From Armatimonadetes bacterium Uphvl-Ar2 (GTDB lineage: Bacteria; Armatimonadota; Fimbriimonadia; Fimbriimonadales; Fimbriimonadaceae): a stretch of DNA of 64,000 nucleotides. Position 1 is the first letter of the stretch. Each line of letters opens with the position of its first letter. The notes under the pieces are model-generated. The model was not told where the DNA came from and ran no database searches. It was given only the letters and a program-made list of their open reading frames with translations. The stretch covers positions 372,001-436,000 of the forward strand of contig CP021424.1 of NCBI GenBank assembly GCA_002162095.1, read 5' to 3'. The translations under genes and the position numbers were made by a program. Below, piece after piece: positions 1 to 7,737 of the stretch.

Positions 1-688
1 AGAACACCACGGCCGCGCTGATGGCGATGGTCGTTTTGAGGCCGCTACAGGCTGCCGCTACGAACAAAGTGAACTTATCGAGGTTGATCGTCACCGAGTC
101 GGTGCGGAACGGCTTGTAGCCCAGCACATCCAAAATTTGGTAGGCAACCTCCGTGCTCACTTGCTGGAGCGGCAGGGTCGCGCGGTCGATGATGCGGTCC
201 AGAATCGGGAAACCGAGGATGAGGTAGGCAATGGCTGGGGCGAGCGCCCACGCCCAGCGCCAGCCTGCGACCAGCACCACCGAAAGCCAAATCGCCGCAA
301 TACACAGCACGCTCTGGATGAACGGCTGCTCCAGGCGCATGCTCATGGCGGCGGCACCCAAGATCGGTACCAGGCCCACCAGGGCCACCCACGTGCCTTT
401 CACCGGGATGTCCTTGATCTTCGGCCACATGGTCCAAACCAAGAAGCCGGAACAAAGGGGTACCAGCAGGCCGTGGGCATAGTGGCTGTCCATGTCCATC
501 CACTGCCGCCAAACCAGCTTGAAGAACGGCAGGAACGCAAAAATCAGCGCGCCAATGGCCAGCATGACGAGTTGGAATTGGGGGTTACGTCCCCAAGCAA
601 GCACCTCATCTAGCGATAGGCGGCGCTCATCAGCGTCCACCGGTGGGGTGGTCGTCTGGACTTCGTTCAGTACGGCCTCGGTATCCAT
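1..688 (-). CDS. Exosortase (truncated by window edge)
   Basis: Multi-pass membrane transpeptidase that, in characterised systems, processes PEP-CTERM-type sorting tails and is usually encoded with exopolysaccharide genes. The reading frame starts at ATG 688 behind AAGGAGAGG and stays open to the window edge, giving 229 residues. Visible family features are SHYAHGLLVP (residues 68-77) and the catalytic-cysteine motif AACSGLK (Cys214), with several hydrophobic helices between. The conserved Arg and His that complete the active site lie beyond the edge, so activity cannot be judged. It follows the sugar transferase by 63 bp on the same strand. I recognise no PEP-CTERM substrate in the window. 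Confidence 0.88.
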   Translation of the reverse strand, partial: MDTEAVLNEVQTTTPPVDADERRLSLDEVLAWGRNPQFQLVMLAIGALIFAFLPFFKLVWRQWMDMDSHYAHGLLVPLCSGFLVWTMWPKIKDIPVKGTWVALVGLVPILGAAAMSMRLEQPFIQSVLCIAAIWLSVVLVAGWRWAWALAPAIAYLILGFPILDRIIDRATLPLQQVSTEVAYQILDVLGYKPFRTDSVTINLDKFTLFVAAACSGLKTTIAISAAVVF

Positions 689-751
689 AGTTCAGTGCCT
701 CTCCTTCAACCTTCGTGCCAAACAGAAGGTTCCCGGCAAGTGACCCAAGCC

Positions 752-1423
752 TTAGTAAGCACCCTTACGTTTGAGGATGGCCCCGAGGGTGCGGCCAATA
801 ATGCGCAGATCTTGCCGGATCGATGCCTCGTAATAATACTGGCGATCCAGCCGTACGCGCTCTTCAAACTCAAGTTCACTGCGCCCTTCGCACTGCCAGA
901 GTCCCGCGCACGAGGGCTTCATTCGCAGATAGAACTCAATGCTGTCGCCGTAGCGATCCCATTCCGGCGGCAGGATGGGGCGCGGCCCCACCAGGCTCAT
1001 TTCGCCCTTCACCACGTTCAGCAGTTGGGGCAATTCGTCAATGCTCAGGCTGCGCATCTTGTCGCCGAAGCGGATGAGGCGCGGATCGTTCTTGAGTTTG
1101 AGGTTCTTTTGGTACTCAGCGAATAGCTCAGGGTCGCGCCGCAGCACCTCGTCGGCGTTGCGCACCATCGTGCGGAACTTGAGCATCCGGAAGCGCTTGC
1201 CATTGAGGCCCACGCGCTCGGACCAATAGAAGATCGGGAAGCCATCTCCGGTGACGACGGCCAGAGAAGCCAAAAGGAAGACGGGGAAAAGGACGATCAA
1301 CCCTATAACGCCGAGGACAATGTCCAGGCCGCGCTTCATGAACCGATACGAAGGTTCTTCATACCGGGGCAGGCGTTCGGGCGGAGTCATGCCCGCTGCG
1401 CTTGCCTTGTCTATCGGAATCAC
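752..1423 (-). CDS. Undecaprenyl-phosphate sugar-1-phosphate transferase
   Basis: Bacterial sugar transferase (PF02397) that loads the first sugar phosphate on the lipid carrier for exopolysaccharide synthesis at the inner membrane. From the chosen GTG start it has 223 residues: one hydrophobic anchor (about 32-61), KFRTM (82-86), DELPQLLNVVKG (129-140) and SLVGPRP (143-149), the family's catalytic block. It is the short, single-anchor form without the N-terminal polyprenyl-transferase bundle. I chose GTG 1423 because AAGAGGG precedes it. An in-frame GTG at 1543 is less likely because it abuts a TATAAT box, so it would lie at or before the transcript start. Probably co-transcribed with the exosortase. 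Confidence 0.93.
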   Translation of the reverse strand: MIPIDKASAAGMTPPERLPRYEEPSYRFMKRGLDIVLGVIGLIVLFPVFLLASLAVVTGDGFPIFYWSERVGLNGKRFRMLKFRTMVRNADEVLRRDPELFAEYQKNLKLKNDPRLIRFGDKMRSLSIDELPQLLNVVKGEMSLVGPRPILPPEWDRYGDSIEFYLRMKPSCAGLWQCEGRSELEFEERVRLDRQYYYEASIRQDLRIIGRTLGAILKRKGAY

Positions 1424-1545
1424 GGTTTCCCTCTTCTGTTGGTGCCCTGATCTCAAATCAAATGAACCTCGAAAACCGTCCAACCTGGTTTTCGGGGAAA
1501 AGCGCCACCTTCTGTAGACGGAAATTGTTGGACGCTTGTTCACCG

Positions 1546-1551
1546 ATTATA
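1546..1551 (-). promoter_or_regulatory. Candidate -10 box for the sugar transferase/exosortase operon
   Basis: Perfect TATAAT read on the minus strand, between the divergent sugar transferase and prenyltransferase genes. No good -35 hexamer sits at 16-18 bp. Confidence 0.5.
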
Positions 1552-1600
1552 CTAGCGGGGCCTGCTTCCATTTCGTAAGGAATCGCGCTCTTAACCGCCC

Positions 1601-2506
1601 GTGAACAAAGCCTCCGCCCTGTTTCGTCTGACTCGACCGCGCCAGTGGACCAAGAACCTCCTGGTGTTCGCGGCCATTCTTTTCGCGGGTCAGACGGGAA
1701 GCGCTGCCGCCTGGCAAGCGGCGGGCCTCACTTTTGTGGCGTTCATTTTTGCCAGCGCCAGCGTGTACGCCATCAACGATGTGCGCGACCGCCACGCCGA
1801 CGCCGAGCATGAGAAGAAGCGCCACCGCCCCGTCGCCAGTGGACTGGTGAGCCCGGGCACGGCCCTGGTGCTAGCGGCAGTCTTGGTGGTGGGGGCCTTG
1901 GCGCTGGGGTTTAGTATCAATTCCGCGACGCTCGCGGCCGTGGCGAGCTACCTTCTGCTTCAGTTCGCCTATGTCTATAAGCTGAAAACGGTGGCCCTCC
2001 TCGATGTCTTTGTGGTGGCGTCGGGGTTTGTCATCCGTGCCATTGCGGGGGGCACGGCCATCTCGGCGCCGGTATCCGGATGGCTCCTGTTCTGCACGGG
2101 TGCACTCGCGCTCATGCTCGGCACGGCTAAGCGGCGTCAGGAATTCCGCAGCGAAAAGGGCCACCTCACCCGGGCGGTGCTGAAGGGGTATTCCGAGAAG
2201 GCCCTGGATTCGCTCGTCGTGTTCAGTGCCACCCTCGCCGCCCTGGCCTACGGGATTTACGCGCTGGAGAGCCCCACCGGCCAGCAGCACCCGATGCTCA
2301 TGGCCACCACCCCCTTCGTGTTGTTTGGGATTGGGCGATACCTGCTCTTGGTGTTCGGCCAAGAGGTCGGCGAAGAGCCGGAAGAAGTCCTGCTCCGGGA
2401 CCCCGCAATCATCCTCACGGTGGTCGGCTTCATCGTGTGCGCTGCCTGGGCCCTCAGCACGGGGGTCGCGCCCGGCAGTCCCTCAGGCCTTTCGGTTGGC
2501 CCATAA
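1601..2506 (+). CDS. UbiA-family prenyltransferase, decaprenyl-phosphate phosphoribosyltransferase-like
   Basis: Integral membrane prenyltransferase of 301 residues. The N-terminal RPRQWTKN (12-19) and the aspartate motif NDVRDRHAD (59-67) followed by RHRP match the UbiA branch that transfers phosphoribose to decaprenyl phosphate, rather than the quinone branch. Hydrophobic helices fill the rest. The start is GTG 1601; AAGGAA lies about 19 nt upstream, too far for a convincing ribosome site. It is divergent from the sugar transferase and followed 56 bp later by UDP-glucose dehydrogenase, which fits a role in cell-surface glycan precursor supply. The exact substrate is inferred from family resemblance only. 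Confidence 0.82.
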   Translation: MNKASALFRLTRPRQWTKNLLVFAAILFAGQTGSAAAWQAAGLTFVAFIFASASVYAINDVRDRHADAEHEKKRHRPVASGLVSPGTALVLAAVLVVGALALGFSINSATLAAVASYLLLQFAYVYKLKTVALLDVFVVASGFVIRAIAGGTAISAPVSGWLLFCTGALALMLGTAKRRQEFRSEKGHLTRAVLKGYSEKALDSLVVFSATLAALAYGIYALESPTGQQHPMLMATTPFVLFGIGRYLLLVFGQEVGEEPEEVLLRDPAIILTVVGFIVCAAWALSTGVAPGSPSGLSVGP

Positions 2507-2562
2507 CTTGCCGTTATTGGAGTCAAAGGTAGGGTAACCCCCTGCGGAGTACAGGAAGTTTT

Positions 2563-3858
2563 ATGAAAGTCACGGTCATCGGTACAGGCTACGTTGGTTT
2601 GCCCACCGCTCTCGTTTTCGCCGACCTCGGCAACGACGTGCTGTGTGTAGACAAGGATGAAGCCAAGGTAGCGATGCTCCGGGCCGGCCAGGTGCCGATT
2701 TACGAACCGGGCGTGGAAGCCCTGCTCCGCCGCTCCCTGGACGACGGCCTCTTTAAGGTCACGCCCAGCACGGATGAAGGCATGCAGCACGGCGAAGTCG
2801 TTTTCATTGCCGTGGGTACGCCGCAGGGCGATGACGGCGAAGCCGACCTGAGCGCCGTATGGGCCGTGGCGCGAGATATCGCTAAGTACATCTGCCACTA
2901 CACCATCATTGTCACCAAGTCCACCGTGCCCGTCGGCACCGGCGACCGAATTGAGCAGATCCTGGTGGATGCTGGCGTGGACCGCTCCATGTTCGATGTG
3001 GTAAGCAACCCCGAATTCTTGCGCGAAGGTACGGCCCTCCCCGACGCCCAAAACCCGGACCGCATCGTGATTGGCGCCGACAACCAAGCCGCCGCCCACA
3101 AGCTTATGGAGCTCTTTGCGCCGTTGGAAGCCCCGGTCATCATCACCGACCGCCGTAGCAGTGAGCTCATCAAGTACGCCAGCAACACCTTCCTGGCGAT
3201 CAAGATCTCCTTTATTAATGCCATCAGCCGAATGTGCGAAGAGTGCGGCGCCGATGTCTCTGCCGTCGCCCGGGGCATGGGTTCCGACCCGCGCATTGGC
3301 AACAAGTTCCTGCAGGCTGGCCTCGGCTGGGGTGGTAGCTGCCTGCCCAAGGACGTGGCCGCCCTGAACAAGATCGCCGCCGACCTGGGTTACGACTTTA
3401 AGATGCTGCAAGCCGCCGACGAAGTGAACGAGCAGCAAACCCGCCACTTTGTGCAACGTTTGTCGGACCGCATTGGCGGATTCCAAGGCAAGACCATCGG
3501 CTTGCTTGGCCTGGCGTTCAAGCCCAACACCGACGATATTCGCGATGCGAAGTCGCTGGAAATCATCGAAATGCTGAAGGCGGAAGGCGCGACGATCCGC
3601 GCCTATGATCCCGCCGCCGCTGAGAACGTGCGCGCGATCCACCCGGACATCACTTATGTAAATTCGGCGCTGGAAACCGGCCAAGACGCCGACGCGATCA
3701 TCCTGGTCACGGAGTGGAACGAGTTCAAATCTCTGGACCTCACCCGCCTCGGCCAGATCATGCGCCGCAAGCTCATTTTTGATGGTCGCCGGGTGTTCAC
3801 GCCCTACCAAATCGAGCGAGCGGGGTTTGAGTACGTCACGGTTGGCGCGAAGGGCTAA
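2563..3858 (+). CDS. ugd: UDP-glucose 6-dehydrogenase
   Basis: NAD-dependent oxidation of UDP-glucose to UDP-glucuronate in the cytoplasm, a precursor for acidic surface polysaccharides. 431 residues, the usual length. Seen are the Rossmann motif GTGYVGL (7-13), SNPEFLREGTA (148-158), ELIKYASN (201-208) with the conserved Lys204, and the thiol active site GGSCLPKD with Cys260. The C-terminal NAD/UDP-binding domain contains GLAFKPNTDDIRD. Start ATG 2563 has AGGAAG eight bases upstream. UDP-mannose/GDP-mannose dehydrogenases share this fold, so the sugar is the uncertain part. It completes the polysaccharide block at the left edge. Confidence 0.93.
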   Translation: MKVTVIGTGYVGLPTALVFADLGNDVLCVDKDEAKVAMLRAGQVPIYEPGVEALLRRSLDDGLFKVTPSTDEGMQHGEVVFIAVGTPQGDDGEADLSAVWAVARDIAKYICHYTIIVTKSTVPVGTGDRIEQILVDAGVDRSMFDVVSNPEFLREGTALPDAQNPDRIVIGADNQAAAHKLMELFAPLEAPVIITDRRSSELIKYASNTFLAIKISFINAISRMCEECGADVSAVARGMGSDPRIGNKFLQAGLGWGGSCLPKDVAALNKIAADLGYDFKMLQAADEVNEQQTRHFVQRLSDRIGGFQGKTIGLLGLAFKPNTDDIRDAKSLEIIEMLKAEGATIRAYDPAAAENVRAIHPDITYVNSALETGQDADAIILVTEWNEFKSLDLTRLGQIMRRKLIFDGRRVFTPYQIERAGFEYVTVGAKG

Positions 3859-3862
3859 CCGC

Positions 3863-3868
3863 TAGAAT
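3863..3868 (+). promoter_or_regulatory. -10 box for leaderless nrnA
   Basis: TAGAAT followed by six bases and then the nrnA ATG at 3875, with no Shine-Dalgarno sequence. The expected transcript start coincides with the start codon. Confidence 0.5.
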
Positions 3869-3874
3869 GGATCA

Positions 3875-4873
3875 ATGATCCACGAGCTGAAGAGTCTCCA
3901 CGAACTCGAGCAAGTGCAGCCGCAGTTCGTGGAGACTTTGGCTTCGGCCCGCCATGTGCTGGTGGCCAGCCACCTCAATCCCGACGGCGACGCCATCGGC
4001 TCTTCCCTCGCCCTTTCGTTCTTTTTGGACCAATTGGGGGTGAGCCACGAGGTGCTGAACCACGACCCCGTGCCGGATAACCTCCTCTTCCTCCCCGGCA
4101 CCGACCGGGTACGCCAAGCCCCGGAGAACCCCGACGCCGACCTCGCCATCGTGCTGGACCTTGATGAGCCCTCGCGCATGGGGCGCGTGGCGCCCTATCT
4201 GGAGGCGGCAGACCGGATGATTGTGGTGGACCACCACGTGCCCAAGGTGCGCCCCGGCCACATGCGCATTGTGATGGAGGAAGCCCCCGCGACGGCGGCG
4301 ATTCTGGCTGATCTCCTCATCCCCACCGGCAAAGTAAACGCCCAGGTTGCGGATAATCTATTGGCCGGAATCCTTACCGATACCGGCAACTTTCGCTTCC
4401 CTAACACCACCCCGCACTGCCTGAACCTGGCCGCGCAGCTGATTGAATTGGGCGCAAATCTGCCCAATATGGCGGAGCAAATCTACCACTGCGTGCCCCT
4501 GCCGGCCTTGCGCCTGCTCGGCTGGGCCATTACCAACCTCAAAGCCACGCCGAACGAGGACCTGGTGTATGTCAGTTTGCCGCTCTCGGTCTACCAAGAG
4601 CTCGGTGCCCGCGAGCAAGACACCGAAGGCATTGTCAACGAACTCCTCAGCACCCGCCACGCCCGCATCGCCTTTGTGCTGCGCGAACGCAAGCCCGGCG
4701 TGATTCGCGGCAGCCTCCGCTCGCGGGGCAACCTAGATGTCGCGGCTATCGCCAACCAATTCGGGGGCGGCGGCCACCGCAACGCGGCCGGCGTAACCTT
4801 CGAAGGCTCGCTCCAAGACGCCGAAGCTCAACTCGTGGAGGCCGCCCAAGCGTGCTTGGCATCCTCCTCGTAG
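3875..4873 (+). CDS. nrnA: DHH/DHHA1 phosphoesterase, nanoRNase/pAp phosphatase NrnA-like
   Basis: Degrades short oligoribonucleotides and 3'-phosphoadenosine 5'-phosphate in Gram-positive and related bacteria. 332 residues. The manganese-binding DHH domain shows NPDGDA (35-40), LDLDEPSR around 95-101 and VVDHHV (DHH at 119-121); the DHHA1 substrate domain ends in the diagnostic GGGGHRNAAG near residue 300. It starts 16 bp after ugd but seems to have its own -10 box six bases before ATG 3875. Its 3' end overlaps the truB start by 22 bp, so both are translated from one message, an arrangement seen with ribosome-maturation genes in many bacteria. Confidence 0.93.
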   Translation: MIHELKSLHELEQVQPQFVETLASARHVLVASHLNPDGDAIGSSLALSFFLDQLGVSHEVLNHDPVPDNLLFLPGTDRVRQAPENPDADLAIVLDLDEPSRMGRVAPYLEAADRMIVVDHHVPKVRPGHMRIVMEEAPATAAILADLLIPTGKVNAQVADNLLAGILTDTGNFRFPNTTPHCLNLAAQLIELGANLPNMAEQIYHCVPLPALRLLGWAITNLKATPNEDLVYVSLPLSVYQELGAREQDTEGIVNELLSTRHARIAFVLRERKPGVIRGSLRSRGNLDVAAIANQFGGGGHRNAAGVTFEGSLQDAEAQLVEAAQACLASSS

Positions 4874-5736
4874 ATAAGCCCATCGGGCTCACCAGCCACG
4901 ATGTCGTCAGCCGGGCGCGGCGGGTGTTCAGCACCAAGCGTGTCGGCCACGCGGGCACCCTGGACCCCCAGGCCACCGGTCTCCTGGTGCTGGCTGTCGG
5001 CCCCGCTACCCGGTTCTTGCAATATCTGCCGTTGGAGCCCAAGGAGTACCTCGGCACCATCACGTTCGGCGTCACCACCAACTCGTTTGATGCCGAAGGC
5101 GAAGTCACCGATACCCAGCCCGTGCCCGCAAACCTCGAGGAGCTGATCCAAGAGCATCTGCCCAAGTTCCGGGGCGAAATCAGCCAACTTCCGCCGATGT
5201 TTAGCGCAGTGAAGAAGGCAGGTAAGCCGCTTTACACCTACGCCCGCAAAGGCGAAGAAGTGGAGCGCGCCGAGCGCCGCGTGGTCATCGACACCTACGA
5301 TATCGTCAAGATTGATGGACCCCATATGGACGTAAGGATCATCTGCTCCGGCGGCACTTACGTGCGTAGCCTCGCGCACGACCTCGGCCAAGCCGTGGGA
5401 TGCGGAGCGCACCTATCGGCCCTCCGCCGCACCCGAATCGGTAAATTTAGTGTAGAAGAAGCACGCGTCATCGACGATTTCGGTCCGGAAGACTTGTGGT
5501 CGCTCGACCAAGCCCTGCCCCCGATGCCGGTGGTGAAACTCAATGAAGGACAACTCCGCCACATCCAACACGGACAGCCCGCCCGACTCAAGGAAGCTCC
5601 CACCCACACGCACGTGGCTCTGGCCGATCCTGACGGTATGGTGGTGGGCGTGGGACGTGTCCACGGGGAACTTGTCCATCCGGAAATCGTCATCCCCTTC
5701 GACGCCCTCTACGAACTCGAAACCGAGTCTCTTTGA
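4852..5736 (+). CDS. truB: tRNA pseudouridine-55 synthase
   Basis: Converts U55 of the tRNA T-loop to pseudouridine. 294 residues, typical length. The N-terminal LVDKPIGLTSHDVV and the catalytic GTLDPQATG (35-43) with Asp38 are clear; further on are KEYLGTITFGVTT, PPMFSAVKKAGKPLY and SGGTYVRSLAHDLG. A PUA-like C-terminal segment follows. The GTG start at 4852 lies inside the last codons of nrnA; translation is probably coupled. The DUF2752 gene downstream begins within or directly after the truB 3' end. Confidence 0.95.
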   Translation: MLGILLVDKPIGLTSHDVVSRARRVFSTKRVGHAGTLDPQATGLLVLAVGPATRFLQYLPLEPKEYLGTITFGVTTNSFDAEGEVTDTQPVPANLEELIQEHLPKFRGEISQLPPMFSAVKKAGKPLYTYARKGEEVERAERRVVIDTYDIVKIDGPHMDVRIICSGGTYVRSLAHDLGQAVGCGAHLSALRRTRIGKFSVEEARVIDDFGPEDLWSLDQALPPMPVVKLNEGQLRHIQHGQPARLKEAPTHTHVALADPDGMVVGVGRVHGELVHPEIVIPFDALYELETESL

Positions 5737-6178
5737 GCCCGTCGAATCCCGTAAGGAGTTAAAGGGTCACCTGGGATGGTGGCTGGCGTGGCTGGGGGTT
5801 ACCCTGCTCGCCGTTTTCGTGCTCAAACCGAGCCCCGAAGGCCACGGCACCCACACTCAGCTCGGCTTGCCGGCGTGCGGGTCGGTGGCATTCTTCGGGC
5901 GGCCTTGCCCCGGCTGCGGCCTCACCACCAGTTGGACGGCCACCCTGCATGGGCAGCTCGATACGGCGTTCCGTGCGCACGCCCTCGGCACCCTGCTTTA
6001 CCTGGTGTTCACCTTCTCGGCGTTTGCGTGCCTGGTGGGCTACCTCACTCAGCGCCGCTTCAATGACCGGTACCGGCCGGTGGCGGTGATGTTCGCGCTG
6101 TCGCTTTTCAGCCTGGTCATCTATGGCGTCATCCGGTTCTTCTTGGTGAAGTACCCGGGCCAGGGCGCCCTGCTCTAA
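5672..6178 (+). CDS. DUF2752 membrane protein (start uncertain)
   Basis: Small membrane protein of unknown function. The hallmark is GRPCPGCGLTTSW, the cysteine motif of DUF2752, between a first hydrophobic helix (WWLAWLGVTLLAVFVL) and two further helices near the C terminus. The start is unclear. TTG 5672 and GTG 5657 are in frame but lie inside truB. A strong TAAGGAG at 5750-5756, just after the truB stop, points to a start near 5765-5771, where the only in-frame candidate is CTG 5771. Product length is 168 residues from TTG 5672 or about 135 from CTG. Probably the last gene of the nrnA-truB operon. Confidence 0.82.
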   Translation: MSIRKSSSPSTPSTNSKPSLFEPVESRKELKGHLGWWLAWLGVTLLAVFVLKPSPEGHGTHTQLGLPACGSVAFFGRPCPGCGLTTSWTATLHGQLDTAFRAHALGTLLYLVFTFSAFACLVGYLTQRRFNDRYRPVAVMFALSLFSLVIYGVIRFFLVKYPGQGALL

Positions 6179-6181
6179 CCC

Positions 6182-7132
6182 TCAGTGGGCAAAGATCGAG
6201 GGCGTGCCCCCGGTGTGCCAAAAGAGCGTCCGCCCTTGGATTTCGCCCGCCGCCACCAGTGCCTCTAGTCCCGCAAAGGCTTTGGCCGAATAGATCGAAT
6301 CCAAGAGAATGGCCTCCTCGGCGGCCAAGGTGCGGCGTGCTCGTTCCCCTTCGGCGCTCGGTACCCCGTAGCCTTCCCCCGCAAACTCAAACCGGATATC
6401 CACGTCGACCAGCGGGGCCGCCACCCCAAAGGTATCCGCCAACCCCCGCGAGAGCCGCAAGACATCGACCCGATTCTCTTCCTCGGGGTCACAAGAGATG
6501 CCAATCACCCGGCAACCCGTGCCCTGCAGAGCCGTGGCCAACCCCGCCAGGGTAGACCCGCTGCTCGTCGCCGTCACCACATTGTCAAAGGACATGTCGA
6601 GTTCCTGCGCCGCTTGCCAAAACGCGTACGCCCCCTGCGGCGAACTCCCGCCAATCGCCACCTGATACACCTGCTGCCCAGCGTGGCGCAGCCTCAAAGC
6701 CCGCTCATCCGCCGCCGCAAAGAGGTCATCCCAACTGCCATCGGGCATCACATGCGACACCAGCCCAAAGAGCTCGTTCAGCACCATATTCCCGCCCCCG
6801 TGCGGCCCCGGTGAAGCGGGTTTGCCGTATTCCGGCTCGTAGGGCAGGTGCATCATCACCGCCTCGCATCGCACCCCAATCATTCGGCACGCCGCCGCCA
6901 GTTGACGCACAAAGTTGCTCTGGGTGCTGCCGCAGGTCACCACCACCTCGGCCCCGCTCGCCTGGACCTCGGGCACCAGATACTCCAGCTTCCGCCCCTT
7001 GTTGCCTCCGCCGGCAAAGCCCGTCAGGTCGTCCCGCTTGATCCATAGATCCACCCCCAGCCGCGCACTGGCCCGGGGCAACCGGTGGCAGGGCGTGGGC
7101 AGGCAACAGAGTTCAAATCGGGACGGAATCAT
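6182..7132 (-). CDS. PLP-dependent D-cysteine desulfhydrase / ACC deaminase family enzyme
   Basis: Fold-type II pyridoxal-phosphate enzyme, 316 residues. The cofactor lysine is Lys45 in GGGNKGRKLEYL; TCGSTQSNFVRQLAAACR binds the substrate carboxylate, and SGSTLAGLA holds the phosphate. The C-terminal LFWHTGGTPSIF is typical of D-cysteine desulfhydrase and 1-aminocyclopropane-1-carboxylate deaminase; sequence alone does not separate these substrates. Start ATG 7132 is preceded by AGGAAGG. It is convergent with the DUF2752 gene (3 bp between stops) and divergent from the next gene. Confidence 0.88.
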   Translation of the reverse strand: MIPSRFELCCLPTPCHRLPRASARLGVDLWIKRDDLTGFAGGGNKGRKLEYLVPEVQASGAEVVVTCGSTQSNFVRQLAAACRMIGVRCEAVMMHLPYEPEYGKPASPGPHGGGNMVLNELFGLVSHVMPDGSWDDLFAAADERALRLRHAGQQVYQVAIGGSSPQGAYAFWQAAQELDMSFDNVVTATSSGSTLAGLATALQGTGCRVIGISCDPEEENRVDVLRLSRGLADTFGVAAPLVDVDIRFEFAGEGYGVPSAEGERARRTLAAEEAILLDSIYSAKAFAGLEALVAAGEIQGRTLFWHTGGTPSIFAH

Positions 7133-7167
7133 TGCCTTCCTATTCTACGTGCGTTAGCATTAGTAGC

Positions 7168-7695
7168 ATGAAACGGAATCGCGGTCGCCTGTGGATCTTC
7201 ATTGGGGTGCCCTTGGCCGCGGCATTCTTCATTTGGGGGCTACCGATCGTGCAAACGGCGAACGACTTCCGTAAGGCCGGTTTCTTCGAGAAGACCAGCA
7301 AGACGGAATGGGACTCCGACGTGCGCGGCAACCTGGAAGCCCTACACACCGCGCTTCGCCTGTATATGGATTCGGAGAGCCAGCTCCCCGCCGGAGAGGG
7401 GTGGATTGACGCCATCGAGCCCCGCCTCCGCACCGCCGACCTCAAGGAAGGCGAGGCCGAGAAGAAGCTCCACGACCCCAGCGCGGGCGAGAGCAAGTAC
7501 GGATTTGCCTTCAATAAGGCGATCAGCGGCAAGCACTTTGAAGATCTCCCCGGTGACACGGTGGTGCTCTACCAAAGTCAGCAGAACCAACGGAACGCGG
7601 TCGGCGACCCGGCGCAAGATGCCCGGCCCGAGGGCTTAGGCATTTGTGTGGATGGGCAGGTGCGACCCGTTATCCCCACTCCAGACCAGCCATAA
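7168..7695 (+). CDS. Membrane-anchored or secreted protein, pseudopilin C-terminus-like
   Basis: 175-residue protein of unknown function. A basic N terminus (MKRNRGR) precedes one hydrophobic segment (WIFIGVPLAAAFFIWGL), then a soluble domain. The segment LEALHTALRLYMDSESQLPAG and later YGFAFNKAISGKHFEDLPGDTVVLYQS resemble the C-terminal halves of DUF1559/pseudopilin-type proteins, but the prepilin cleavage motif is absent, so it is not a normal pilin. The start at ATG 7168 follows TAGCAT by seven bases and has no Shine-Dalgarno; an upstream in-frame ATG at 7132 would overlap the divergent gene's start codon. Confidence 0.7.
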   Translation: MKRNRGRLWIFIGVPLAAAFFIWGLPIVQTANDFRKAGFFEKTSKTEWDSDVRGNLEALHTALRLYMDSESQLPAGEGWIDAIEPRLRTADLKEGEAEKKLHDPSAGESKYGFAFNKAISGKHFEDLPGDTVVLYQSQQNQRNAVGDPAQDARPEGLGICVDGQVRPVIPTPDQP

Positions 7696-7737
7696 TCACC
7701 CGCGTGGGGTCCGATGACGTACCCTACAGGTGGACCG

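Noticed and set aside
2257-3810. Long open frame on the minus strand opposite ugd
   Set aside because: It mirrors ugd, has no recognisable domain or ribosome site, and is a by-product of G+C-rich codon use.
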